Below are positions 7,536-15,311 of a DNA stretch of 31,102 nt, in pieces (within the stretch, counting starts at the first letter, position 1; every line of letters begins with the position of its first letter). Below the pieces are notes generated by a model. It was not told where the DNA came from. It worked only from the letters and a program-made list of their open reading frames with translations, and made no database searches. This DNA is from Candidatus Uhrbacteria bacterium. GTDB taxonomy: Bacteria > Patescibacteriota > Patescibacteriia > CAIXNZ01. A program made the translations under genes and the position numbers. The stretch is taken from positions 1-31,102 of the forward strand of contig DSBA01000095.1 in assembly GCA_011046145.1 (NCBI GenBank), given 5' to 3'.

Positions 7536-8677
7536 TTTTCAGCCAAAAATATAGATAAGCAGAATGGCTTTTTTGAATTTAACCAAAATATAGAATTATC
7601 ATTTTCCAGATATTTTCTAAAAAAAGCCAGGCTCCAGTCTTGATATAATGCTTTTTTACGACCATAGCACCAAAATTGTTTGAGTAAAGGCGCTCCTGGT
7701 CTATAATAAATCAAATCGCTGATAGTCATGTGACCGACATTTTGAAAAATCAACAAATATTTGGGCTGAACCGTCAGATTATATGGCAGCTGTAAATTGG
7801 TCCAAAAATCCACTTCAAAATAATCTCCAGAAATAAACATAATAGGTGTTTGTATGTTCCAAGCGCCGTAATGCGGAAAAATAAAACTGCCAGGCGCAAA
7901 AGCTATTGTTGCTTTAATTCTGGGATCGCGAAAATGACTAATCTGTCCGCGATAAGGCGGCTGGCAGCAGATCTTACGGTTATTAACTGCTGTTGTCAGC
8001 TCTTTATCCAGCGCCTCGCACACAGACAGCGCGTAAGAATCAGTATTGCGGCAATCAATCTCGGCGCCAGCCAGAGCCTCTGCTGTCCAGCCGCCAAAAC
8101 TATGCCCCATGACCCCGATTTTATCAGGATTGATCAGCTGACCAAATTCCGGATCAGCCAAAAGTCCGTCAATCACCGCACTGATTTGTTGCGGCCGGTA
8201 AGCCGGATCCGTCAAATAGTGAATTTTATCCGGAAAAAGTTCCAAAACACTCTTGTCCAAATTACCCATGCTTTTTAAAGTGGTCTTGGTCAGCTGGCAA
8301 TTGCTAATATCACTGCCGCCGCCAATGTGGCACGTGGCTGCATCATCATGATCAGGCGCTGCCACAATATAACCATTTTCAGCCAAAAATTCCGCCAGAA
8401 AAACCGACTGAAAAGAACACATGCCCAGGCCGTGCGAAAATAAGACTAAAGGATGTTCTCCGCTTTGAACCGACGCATTTAAAACCGCCTGGCCTTTGAC
8501 CAAATCATAATAACCAAAAAGGTCATTTGCCTCTGAAACTTTGGCCGGATACCAAATCATGATCTGTAGATTATAGCCATTGTAATCCAAAGCCAATGTT
8601 TTAACGCCAACTATGGCGTGGGCCTGGGGCGTAAAAAAATATCCAATCAAGCTCAAATAAACTATCAATTTTTTCAT
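7532..8677 (-). CDS. secreted alpha/beta hydrolase (dienelactone hydrolase / PAF-acetylhydrolase-like)
   Basis: 381 residues with a signal peptide (1-21, ending AHA). The fold markers are the oxyanion stretch LVLFSHGLG (about 78-85), the nucleophile elbow GHSFGG with S193, SGDYFEVD with D285 as likely acid, and VGHMT with H316 as catalytic histidine. PDHDDAATCHIGG and GVMGHSFGGWT resemble the PAF-acetylhydrolase/chlorophyllase-like group. At least nine cysteines suggest disulfides outside the cytoplasm. Esterase or lipase activity is inferred; the substrate is unknown. The start is well set by AAGGAGGGAAAC just before the ATG. GC is visibly higher than its neighbours: 29 of 60 bases in 7981-8040 and again in 8101-8160, against 23 and 17 of 60 in two ruvC lines. 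It lies reversed between yebC and ruvC, suggesting acquisition by transfer. Confidence 0.8.
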   Translation of the reverse strand: MKKLIVYLSLIGYFFTPQAHAIVGVKTLALDYNGYNLQIMIWYPAKVSEANDLFGYYDLVKGQAVLNASVQSGEHPLVLFSHGLGMCSFQSVFLAEFLAENGYIVAAPDHDDAATCHIGGGSDISNCQLTKTTLKSMGNLDKSVLELFPDKIHYLTDPAYRPQQISAVIDGLLADPEFGQLINPDKIGVMGHSFGGWTAEALAGAEIDCRNTDSYALSVCEALDKELTTAVNNRKICCQPPYRGQISHFRDPRIKATIAFAPGSFIFPHYGAWNIQTPIMFISGDYFEVDFWTNLQLPYNLTVQPKYLLIFQNVGHMTISDLIYYRPGAPLLKQFWCYGRKKALYQDWSLAFFRKYLENDNSIFWLNSKKPFCLSIFLAEK

Positions 8678-8729
8678 GTTTCCCTCCTTGATTTACAATC
8701 TATTAAATGTTAAAGACCATTAACGCTAA

Positions 8730-8758
8730 ATTATAGCTTAACTTATTATTTTTGTCAA
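8730..8758 (-). promoter_or_regulatory. perfect consensus sigma-70 promoter of the hydrolase gene
   Basis: Minus strand: TTGACA (8758-8753), 17 bp, TATAAT (8735-8730). Predicted +1 is near 8723, inside the inverted repeat GTTAA-6-TTAAC (8709-8724), which could be an operator. The leader is about 46 nt and carries a strong Shine-Dalgarno sequence. Confidence 0.75.
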
Positions 8759-8780
8759 TAATAATAAAATTTGTTAAAAT
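8752..8780 (+). promoter_or_regulatory. ruvC promoter, near-leaderless
   Basis: TTGTCA (8752-8757), 17 bp, TAAAAT (8775-8780). Nine bases separate the -10 from the ATG at 8790, so the leader would be only 2-3 nt. Its -35 overlaps the -35 of the divergent hydrolase promoter, so the two promoters should compete for polymerase. Confidence 0.65.
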
Positions 8781-8789
8781 ATAGATAAT

Positions 8790-9305
8790 ATGAAGAAAAA
8801 ATCGCCAAAAATTTTTACTATACTAGGCGTTGACCCTGGCTTTGCTACGACTGGTTTTGCTTTAATTAAAGAAAAAAACAAAGACTTAGAAGTTTTAGAT
8901 TATGGAATAATTACAACCTCAAACAAACAAGCTTTTTCTGAACGTTTAAAATATCTGCATAAGGCTTTAAATAAAATAATAAAAAAATATAAACCTCAGA
9001 CAATTGCGGTTGAACAGCTTTATTTCTGCAAAAATGTCAAAACCGCTTTAAATGTCGGCCAGGCGCGAGGCGTAATTTTGCTAACAGCAATTTTAAATAA
9101 ATTACCGCTGGCTGAATTCACCCCGCTGCAAATAAAACAAGCTGTTTGCGGTTATGGACAGGCTGATAAGCGCCAAGTCCAAAACATGGTTAAAATTTTG
9201 CTGCAATTAAAAAAAGTTCCCCAGCCAGATGATGCAGCTGACGCCTTGGCCATTGCCTTAACTTATTTGCAAAGTAAAAATTTTTTAGACAAAACCAAGC
9301 CCTAA
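8790..9305 (+). CDS. ruvC: crossover junction endodeoxyribonuclease RuvC
   Basis: 171 residues, standard length. RuvC resolves Holliday junctions by symmetric nicking, with an RNase H-like fold and two metal ions. The four catalytic acids are visible: D15 in ILGVDPGFATTGFA, E75 in TIAVEQLYF, and D148 and D151 in PQPDDAADALAIA. NVGQARGV and YGQADKRQVQ are also conserved. No Shine-Dalgarno sequence is present; the promoter -10 ends nine bases before the ATG. ruvA and ruvB are not in the window. The PBP gene follows after 70 bp with its own promoter. Confidence 0.95.
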   Translation: MKKKSPKIFTILGVDPGFATTGFALIKEKNKDLEVLDYGIITTSNKQAFSERLKYLHKALNKIIKKYKPQTIAVEQLYFCKNVKTALNVGQARGVILLTAILNKLPLAEFTPLQIKQAVCGYGQADKRQVQNMVKILLQLKKVPQPDDAADALAIALTYLQSKNFLDKTKP

Positions 9306-9308
9306 TGC

Positions 9309-9337
9309 TTGAAATTATCTTTTAAAAAAGCTATAAT
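9309..9337 (+). promoter_or_regulatory. promoter of the class A PBP gene
   Basis: TTGAAA (9309-9314), 17 bp, perfect TATAAT (9332-9337). Predicted +1 is near 9344, giving a leader of about 32 nt without a clear Shine-Dalgarno sequence. Confidence 0.65.
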
Positions 9338-9375
9338 AGCCTCATCATAAAATAACCAATAAGTAAATAAATTAT

Positions 9376-12240
9376 ATGCCTATTTCGCAACTGACAAAAT
9401 CACCTAAAAATTGGCGAAAATACAGCAAGCAAGGGAAAAAAAACAAAATAAAAAAAATAAGGAGTGTGAAGAAAAAAAACACAACAAAAATATTTATTTC
9501 CTGGCTAGTTGCTTTATTTATCGCTGGAACCCTTTTAAGCGGGATTGTTTTTATTGGCGCTTTAGCCTGGTATTCTAAAGATTTGCCGGATCCAAACAAA
9601 GTTATCGATAGGGTTATGGCTGAATCTACCAAAATTTATGACCGCACCGGTGAAAACCTGCTTTGGGAAATACATGGCGATGAAAAAAGAACAATAATAG
9701 AACTTGACCAAATTTCTGATCATATTATCAAAGCCACTATTGCTGCAGAAGATAAGCATTTTTACGAACATAAAGGAATAAACATATTTTCTATTGTTCA
9801 GGGCGTAATTTTGGATCCTTTGCGAGGCCGTGGCACCAGAGGCGGATCAACACTAACCCAACAATTGATCAAAAATGCTATTTTAACTAGTGAAAGAAAA
9901 ATTTCCCGCAAGTTTAAAGAGTGGATCCTTGCCTACCAAATGGAGAAAAAATTCACCAAAGATCAAATTCTAAAAATGTATTTCAATGAAATACCTTACG
10001 GCTCTGTTAATTACGGAGTTGAATCAGCTTCTAATTATTTTTTTGGCAAATCAGCCAAAGATGTTACTCTGGCAGAAGCAGCTATTTTAGCGGCCTTGCC
10101 TCAAGCGCCGACAAGACTGTCTCCTTATGGTTCAAATATAGATAAATTGATTAATAGGCAACATTGGGTCTTGAACGAAATGGTCAAGGTTGGGTTTATC
10201 ACCAAAGAAAAAGCCGAGGAAGCAAAACAACAGCCTTTGGAATTTAAAAAAGAAAAAATCGCCAATATTACAGCACCTCATTTTGTTTTTTATGTAAGGG
10301 AGCTGCTAGCGGAAAAACTTGGTGAAAAATCAATAGAACAAGGGGGATTAAAAGTTATTACCACATTAGATTTGGAAAAACAAAAAATAGCGGAAGAAGC
10401 TGTTAAAAACGCTAATGAAAGAAATATTGGCTACAATGCCACCAATGCTTCCTTGGTTTCTATTGACGCAAAAACAGGTGAAATTTTAGCCATGGTAGGT
10501 TCTCAAAACTTTCAAGATGAGACAATCTCTGGCCAAGTTAACGTTGCTATCAGACCGCGTCAACCAGGATCATCAATAAAACCCATCGTTTATGCTGCTG
10601 CTTTTGAAAAAGGTTTTACTTCAAAAACTGTTATCTACGATGTTTTTACCTCTTTTCCTTCTTCTCCCAAGCCTTACGAGCCCAGAAACTATGATAAAAA
10701 AGAAAGAGGACCAGTTACAATTAAACAAGCATTAGCCGGCTCTTTAAATATTCCTGCTGTTAAAACATTATATCTAGCCGGCTATGAATACGTCATAAAT
10801 TTAATGCAGAAATTAGGTTATTCTACTATTACACCTGAGAGCCAATGCGGATTGTCTTTGGTATTAGGAGGCTGTGAAGTAAAACTGCTTGATCACGTAG
10901 GCGCTTTTTCTGCTTTTGCCAGAGATGGTGAAAGAGCAGAAACATTTGCTATTTTAAAAATTGAAAATAAAGCAGGAAAGCACCTCTTAGAGGAATTTAA
11001 ACCTAAAAAACATAAGGTTTATGGTGAAAATTCAGTCAGGCAAATTAACAATATTTTAACAGATGCCCAGGCGCGCTCCTTTATTTTTGGCGATAATCCT
11101 AATTTATCTTTAACAGACCGTCCTGTTGCGGTTAAGACCGGCACTACCAATGACAATAAAGACGCTTGGACAGTGGGCTACACCCCTTCTTTTGTAACCG
11201 GGGTTTGGGTTGGTAATAGCGATGGAACAAATATGTCCAGCAGCGCTGACGGATCTAATGTTGCAGCTCCTATCTGGAATGAATACATGCGAAAAACTTT
11301 AGCCGGAACACCAGTAGAAACATTCAAAGAACCGGCTGAAATTAATCCCGATTTACATCCTGTTTTACGAGGAGAAATTACTGGCAAAATTGAAGTGGAA
11401 ATAGACAAGGCTTCTGGCAAATTAGCGACGCCTCTTACTCCCGCGTCTTTTATAGAAAAAAGAACATACCGCCAAGACCACTGCATCTTGCATTATATAG
11501 ACAAAAACAATCCTGCCGGGCCCGCGCCGGAAAATCCAGAAAATGACCCAATGTATCGAATTTGGGAAGAGGCTGTTCAGGCCTGGGTAAAAAAACAGGC
11601 TGAAGAAAAAGGCGAAACATATGATTATGACCTGCCTCCTGAAGAATATGATGATCTGCATATTCCGGGAAATATTCCCACCCTAACGTTAATCTCGCCC
11701 CAAAATAACCAAATGATTGAAAATTATCCTCTTAATTTTGAAGTGAAAACCAGTGCGACTCGCGGAATCAGCCGCGTCCAATACGAAATAAATGGTCAGG
11801 TTATTGGCGTTGCCAGAAATTATCCTTTTTCACTTCAAGTTAATTCTTTAGATATTGACAATGGCTACCATAAATTAAAGGTTACTGCTTTTGATGATAT
11901 TGACAATTCAAATTCTGTCCAAATCGAACTTAACTTAAAGTTGCCAACCTTGCCACCGCAGATTGATTGGCTAAACCCGCGCCAAAACGCGTCTTTTTAT
12001 TCTTCTAATTTTCCATTAAATATAGATTTTACTTTATCAAAAATTACTGATCTGCAAAAAGCTATTTTCTATTACAACGGGAATAAAATTAGCGAGTTGT
12101 TTGAATTTCCACAAGAGCACTTAAGTATTGTCTGGCAAAACACTCCTGGGCCAGGCCAATATGAAATCTATGCTCAATTAGAAGAGAAAGATGGCAGCCA
12201 AACCCAAACAGAAAAATTATTGATAAATATTTTAGATTAA
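9376..12240 (+). CDS. class A penicillin-binding protein (glycosyltransferase/transpeptidase) with C-terminal Ig-like domains
   Basis: 954 residues. A Lys-rich cytoplasmic tail (1-37) and one membrane anchor (about 39-64) precede the GT51 transglycosylase. That domain shows EDKHFYEHKG with catalytic E125, RGGSTLTQQLIKN (156-167) and KDQILKMYFNEIPYG. The transpeptidase domain follows with PGSSIKP (S399 nucleophile, K402), GSLN (S456, N458) and VKTGTT (587-590), all intact. Residues 770-954 form two beta-rich Ig-like modules (starting TLISPQNNQMIENYP and IDWLNPRQNASFYSS), beyond the usual PBP1A length. It polymerises and cross-links peptidoglycan at the outer face of the membrane. The extra domains may bind wall or surface polymers (inferred). 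A strong bidirectional terminator follows. Confidence 0.93.
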   Translation: MPISQLTKSPKNWRKYSKQGKKNKIKKIRSVKKKNTTKIFISWLVALFIAGTLLSGIVFIGALAWYSKDLPDPNKVIDRVMAESTKIYDRTGENLLWEIHGDEKRTIIELDQISDHIIKATIAAEDKHFYEHKGINIFSIVQGVILDPLRGRGTRGGSTLTQQLIKNAILTSERKISRKFKEWILAYQMEKKFTKDQILKMYFNEIPYGSVNYGVESASNYFFGKSAKDVTLAEAAILAALPQAPTRLSPYGSNIDKLINRQHWVLNEMVKVGFITKEKAEEAKQQPLEFKKEKIANITAPHFVFYVRELLAEKLGEKSIEQGGLKVITTLDLEKQKIAEEAVKNANERNIGYNATNASLVSIDAKTGEILAMVGSQNFQDETISGQVNVAIRPRQPGSSIKPIVYAAAFEKGFTSKTVIYDVFTSFPSSPKPYEPRNYDKKERGPVTIKQALAGSLNIPAVKTLYLAGYEYVINLMQKLGYSTITPESQCGLSLVLGGCEVKLLDHVGAFSAFARDGERAETFAILKIENKAGKHLLEEFKPKKHKVYGENSVRQINNILTDAQARSFIFGDNPNLSLTDRPVAVKTGTTNDNKDAWTVGYTPSFVTGVWVGNSDGTNMSSSADGSNVAAPIWNEYMRKTLAGTPVETFKEPAEINPDLHPVLRGEITGKIEVEIDKASGKLATPLTPASFIEKRTYRQDHCILHYIDKNNPAGPAPENPENDPMYRIWEEAVQAWVKKQAEEKGETYDYDLPPEEYDDLHIPGNIPTLTLISPQNNQMIENYPLNFEVKTSATRGISRVQYEINGQVIGVARNYPFSLQVNSLDIDNGYHKLKVTAFDDIDNSNSVQIELNLKLPTLPPQIDWLNPRQNASFYSSNFPLNIDFTLSKITDLQKAIFYYNGNKISELFEFPQEHLSIVWQNTPGPGQYEIYAQLEEKDGSQTQTEKLLINILD

Positions 12241-12280
12241 TACCAAAACAAAGAATAGCGGATTAAAATAAAGCATCACC

Positions 12281-12313
12281 AAAAAAGACGACTTTTAAAA
12301 GTCGTCTTTTTAT
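12281..12313. terminator. bidirectional terminator
   Basis: AAAAAAGACGACTT pairs with AAGTCGTCTTTTT around TTAA. T-runs occur on both strands, serving the PBP gene (plus) and the glycosidase-like gene (minus). Confidence 0.85.
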
Positions 12314-12337
12314 TTTAGCTCAAACAAGGATGAAACT

Positions 12338-13342
12338 TTAAAAATATTTTTTTGCCTCATTCCAAATAGAATCATCACTATGATTTTTCTTCAGCCAATA
12401 CCACCACTCAACACCCCAGAAATAAGCTCTTTCCAAATTGGATTTTCTTGCATATTCCGCATTTTTAATCAACTGATCAATATCCATTGAGCGGTAGTGC
12501 TGGTCTAAAGACGTATCTAAAGGACCATTGGGAAACCAGGGCTCTGCCTGAAGTTCGGCTACATAGGTTGTTTCTATTGGTCTGCCCCAAAAAGCCGCTT
12601 TAACCCGATAATAAGAAGCTGGGATAAAAAAATAACGCCAATAGCCAATATATTTATTATGAGTAACTCTATATACTGTGGTACCAAACAAATCCCCCAT
12701 TTTTATAGCCGGGTGCCAAGTGCTTAATTCTCCTGAATCAGTAATCAAAATTTTGCGCCTGTCCAATGATTTAACCAGATCAACTTCTTCTTGCAACTCT
12801 TTTTTAGTCAGATGAGGACAGCGGCCAAAAAAATCTAAAAAAGGCTCATTTTCTACCTGCCAAATTTCTAGCGCAGGACTATTTTTATACCTATTAACCA
12901 CAATCTCAATATTTTTTAATACGCTCTTACGGGCATCAGTCTTGGTTACATAATCAACCCATTTTGGATCATGGCACTCTGGCCAACGCGGCTGACGCCG
13001 ACCAACAACCAAAATAACCCTAACATCTCTTTTTTCTGCTTCGCTAATCTGCCAATCTATATCTTCAAAAAAATATTGTCCTTCTTCTGGCTCAATATCC
13101 TCCCAATAAGCAGGCAGCCTTAAATATTTTACCTGCAAATCATCCAAGACAGACAAATAAGACTCTCGCCAGTCCAACCCTAATTGCAAGGCAAATTTTT
13201 TAGAAAAAGTCACTCCATATTTTATTTGGCGGTTAGGATTATAGCTGCGGGAAGCTAAAATTAAATAGCCTATAATCAAAACTATTATTAATCCCGCCAT
13301 TATGACAAAAAAAATTTTTAAGCCCGTCATGTTTTTTTTCAT
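12338..13342 (-). CDS. membrane-anchored glycoside hydrolase-like TIM-barrel protein (clan GH-A type)
   Basis: 334 residues from the ATG at 13342. An in-frame extension to 13423 overlaps the transporter gene and lacks support. A signal anchor (about 8-30) is followed by a (beta/alpha)8-like domain: YGVTFSKKFA, VKYLRLPAYWEDIEPEEGQY (72-91), VRVILVVGRRQPRWPE, IWQVENEPFLDFF, and ETTYVAELQAEPW. In clan GH-A the N-E-P motif holds the acid/base (E166 here), and a glutamate at the end of a later strand is the nucleophile (E263 in VAEL is the candidate). Hydrolysis of a beta-glycan at the outer face is inferred; the substrate is unknown. The start lies 8 nt after the stop of the EamA transporter, so co-transcription is likely. 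Confidence 0.75.
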   Translation of the reverse strand: MKKNMTGLKIFFVIMAGLIIVLIIGYLILASRSYNPNRQIKYGVTFSKKFALQLGLDWRESYLSVLDDLQVKYLRLPAYWEDIEPEEGQYFFEDIDWQISEAEKRDVRVILVVGRRQPRWPECHDPKWVDYVTKTDARKSVLKNIEIVVNRYKNSPALEIWQVENEPFLDFFGRCPHLTKKELQEEVDLVKSLDRRKILITDSGELSTWHPAIKMGDLFGTTVYRVTHNKYIGYWRYFFIPASYYRVKAAFWGRPIETTYVAELQAEPWFPNGPLDTSLDQHYRSMDIDQLIKNAEYARKSNLERAYFWGVEWWYWLKKNHSDDSIWNEAKKYF

Positions 13343-13350
13343 ATTATTTG

Positions 13351-14247
13351 TTATAAAATTATAAAATACAAGCCCACAGCTATTAAAATAATAGCTAAAA
13401 TTTTTTGTAAAATTTGCCGCCAATTTAATGGTTCTTTCAAGGCAGGGATTTTAAAGCCAAGCAAGCTGGCCAAAACAAAAACAAAAGCATATTGAATTGC
13501 TTGTAAAGCATTAACCAATGTCGCGCTAGCTAAAGAAAAAGCATAGTTCTGTCCCAAAACACCCAAACCGCCAAAAGCCTGAATAGCAAGAATCAAGCTG
13601 CTTTTTTGTTTTTTAGGTCTTTGCCAGTCAATTTTTATCAATTTTCTATGTTTAGGAATCAAAGCTATTATTAATGCTGTTAGAAATCCGCCCATTCTGA
13701 TCCAAAAAAAACCAGAGATAAAAGGCTGTTGCAAATAAATATATTTTGCCAAAACAAAACTGCCAGCAAAAACAAAACCCGCGCAAATTCCCCAAAAAAT
13801 TAATTTTTTATTTAGCTGCTTCTTGGATCCACGCTCTAATGGCCAGGAAATAATAATAATAGCTAAAACCAAAGCGATAAAAGCCAAAAGCTGGCTGGCA
13901 GCCAGTCTTTCTCCTAGAAATAAATATGATAAAAGAAAAGTAAAAATCGGGCTTGAACCGCCCAATAAAGTAATAGCTTTTGTGGTTTCTCCTGATTCAA
14001 TGGCTTTATACATTGAAAACAAAGCTAAAACAAAAAAAATTCCGCCCAAAAAAGACCAAAAAAACTGAATGGCTTCGGGAATAATAACTCCAAAAGGAAT
14101 AAAAATTAAAGTACCAATACCTAAAAAACCCACATAAAAAGCATAAACGATGGGTTCTGTTTTATACTGCGAAACTACTAATTTATCGCCGATATTAGCT
14201 AAAGAAAACAGCAAATAAGCACTAATTGTAATATAAATCCACAACAT
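13351..14247 (-). CDS. EamA/DMT-family transporter
   Basis: 298 residues from the ATG at 14247; a TTG three codons upstream is the alternative. About ten hydrophobic helices form two similar halves, as in EamA (drug/metabolite transporter) proteins. The first half ends with AITLLGGSSPIFTFLLSYLF followed by LGERL, and the second with LVNALQAIQYAFVFVLASLL, both at the family's conserved helix 4/9 positions. It is an inner-membrane exporter or importer of a small metabolite; the substrate cannot be read from sequence. It is followed after 8 nt by the glycosidase-like gene. Confidence 0.85.
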   Translation of the reverse strand: MLWIYITISAYLLFSLANIGDKLVVSQYKTEPIVYAFYVGFLGIGTLIFIPFGVIIPEAIQFFWSFLGGIFFVLALFSMYKAIESGETTKAITLLGGSSPIFTFLLSYLFLGERLAASQLLAFIALVLAIIIISWPLERGSKKQLNKKLIFWGICAGFVFAGSFVLAKYIYLQQPFISGFFWIRMGGFLTALIIALIPKHRKLIKIDWQRPKKQKSSLILAIQAFGGLGVLGQNYAFSLASATLVNALQAIQYAFVFVLASLLGFKIPALKEPLNWRQILQKILAIILIAVGLYFIIL

Positions 14248-14313
14248 TTTTAACAATAAAAACAGAACGCTGAAAATTTAAGCTAAAAAGCTCTTAAACT
14301 TCAGGATCCTAAC

Positions 14314-15027
14314 CTATTTAATATTAATAAACTTGTCCCATTTTAAATAAACTTCTTTTGTTGCTCGTAAATCGCCTGCATTGTATTTGGCTATCTTTTT
14401 ATATTCTTTATTTTTAAATAAAGGATTAACCTCATCGCCGTCAACCCCATCGCTTTTGGGACTTTTTATACCTAAAGCCCGACAAACCAAATGAAGTTTG
14501 GGCTTGCGCAAAACCGCGCCGTAAAAAGTCAATAAATCCATTAAATCATAATGGGTCGCGTTGAATTTTTGACTTTTCAAATATCTATGTGACATTAAAT
14601 CTTTGCTTGGTTTTATTTCATGAACAGCCGATCGGATCATCAAAAAAGGAACATCAAAGCCGCGGCCGTTAAAACTTATGAATTCATTATAATTAATAAC
14701 TCCTTGCCAAAAACTAGCCAGCATTTCTTTTTCTGTCATAACTTTAAACTTTATACCGTCTTCTTCTGTGTCTTCAATCTCTTCACCTGGCGCCTGATAA
14801 TAAACAGCTCCTTTATTTGTTTCTAATTCTAAAACGCCTATGGCTACAATTTGACCTGTATAAGGAGAAAAACCAAGCCCGTTTTTTAAATTAGTTAAAG
14901 CCGCCTTATAAGCTTCTTCTGAATAAGCCTCTCTTTTGATCCAGCTTGTTAGGGCATTTTTAGTCTCGTCATCAAAGGATTCCCAATTCTCCCCCATGGT
15001 TTCTATATCAAAAATTAATTTAGGCAT
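14314..15027 (-). CDS. DEDDy 3'-5' exonuclease related to the PolB proofreading domain
   Basis: 237 residues. Motif ExoI is LIFDIET (D7, E9), ExoII is FNGRGFDVPFL (N120, D125), and ExoIII is YNAGDLRAT (Y215, D219). This completes a DEDDy metal-binding set. HYDLMDLL (about 160) and LHLVCRALGI are typical of the family of stand-alone 'predicted 3'-5' exonucleases related to PolB'. No polymerase domain is present. It should trim single-stranded DNA or RNA 3' ends in the cytoplasm; the physiological substrate is unknown. It follows the Cys-rich DUF6485 gene by 4 nt and lies downstream of dnaN/dnaA, so a link to DNA maintenance is plausible. Confidence 0.85.
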   Translation of the reverse strand: MPKLIFDIETMGENWESFDDETKNALTSWIKREAYSEEAYKAALTNLKNGLGFSPYTGQIVAIGVLELETNKGAVYYQAPGEEIEDTEEDGIKFKVMTEKEMLASFWQGVINYNEFISFNGRGFDVPFLMIRSAVHEIKPSKDLMSHRYLKSQKFNATHYDLMDLLTFYGAVLRKPKLHLVCRALGIKSPKSDGVDGDEVNPLFKNKEYKKIAKYNAGDLRATKEVYLKWDKFINIK

Positions 15028-15031
15028 GTTT

Positions 15032-15217
15032 TTAATTGTTAGCTAAATAATATTTAATTGAACGATCATAGGTTTTTTCCTGTTCAGCCGTAAAATAACA
15101 AGCAGGTAATTCCTTTTTTGCCCGATGATAAGCTAAACACTCACAGCACAGCCCTTTTTTATCGCAAGGATAAGTGCAATTACAAAAAGTTAAATTTTTT
15201 TCTTTTAGACAATCCAT
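15032..15217 (-). CDS. small Cys-rich DUF6485-like protein
   Basis: 61 residues with eight cysteines: C3, then CNCTYPC, GLCCECLAYH and PACYF. The order C-x-C-T-Y-P-C, K-G-x-C-C-E-C-L-x-Y-H and E-L-P-A-C-Y-F matches the small DUF6485 family as I remember it; a metal-binding fold is likely. The C-terminal EKTYDRSIKYYL is also family-like. The function is unknown. The ATG lies about 7 nt from a predicted +1, so the leader is very short. It is followed after 4 nt by the exonuclease gene, forming a two-gene operon directly downstream of the dnaN terminator. Confidence 0.75.
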   Translation of the reverse strand: MDCLKEKNLTFCNCTYPCDKKGLCCECLAYHRAKKELPACYFTAEQEKTYDRSIKYYLANN

Positions 15218-15230
15218 AAGTCTTACTTTG

Positions 15231-15239
15231 ATTTTAGCA
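15231..15239 (-). promoter_or_regulatory. extended -10 promoter of DUF6485-exonuclease operon
   Basis: Minus strand TGC (15239-15237) followed by TAAAAT (15236-15231). It abuts the T-run of the dnaN terminator. The -35 is weak. Confidence 0.45.
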
Positions 15240-15240
15240 T

Positions 15241-15272
15241 AAAAAAGAAGCAGTGAAAACCGCTTCTTTTTG
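15241..15272. terminator. dnaN terminator
   Basis: AAAAAGAAGC (15242-15251) pairs with GCTTCTTTTT (15262-15271) around a 10-nt loop. The minus strand ends in TTTTTT. Confidence 0.8.
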
Positions 15273-15311
15273 TCAGGCTATTTAGTTATTGTTAATACCA
15301 TTTAATCCAAC

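Noticed and set aside
7850..8278. 142-codon plus-strand open frame inside the hydrolase gene
   Set aside because: It is antisense to a well-supported secreted hydrolase. The frame is open because of the gene's higher GC and shows no domain motif, promoter or Shine-Dalgarno sequence of its own.
11178..11661. Two minus-strand frames of 79-102 codons inside the PBP gene
   Set aside because: They are shadows of the PBP transpeptidase region, whose catalytic motifs are all intact.
13343..13423. In-frame extension of the glycosidase-like gene
   Set aside because: It overlaps the end of the EamA transporter and lacks a signal-anchor start; the ATG at 13342 directly precedes the membrane helix.
14257..14313. 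Weak hairpin TTTAAG/CTTAAA after the exonuclease gene
   Set aside because: Six A/T-rich pairs around a 10-nt loop with no T-run; not enough for a terminator.
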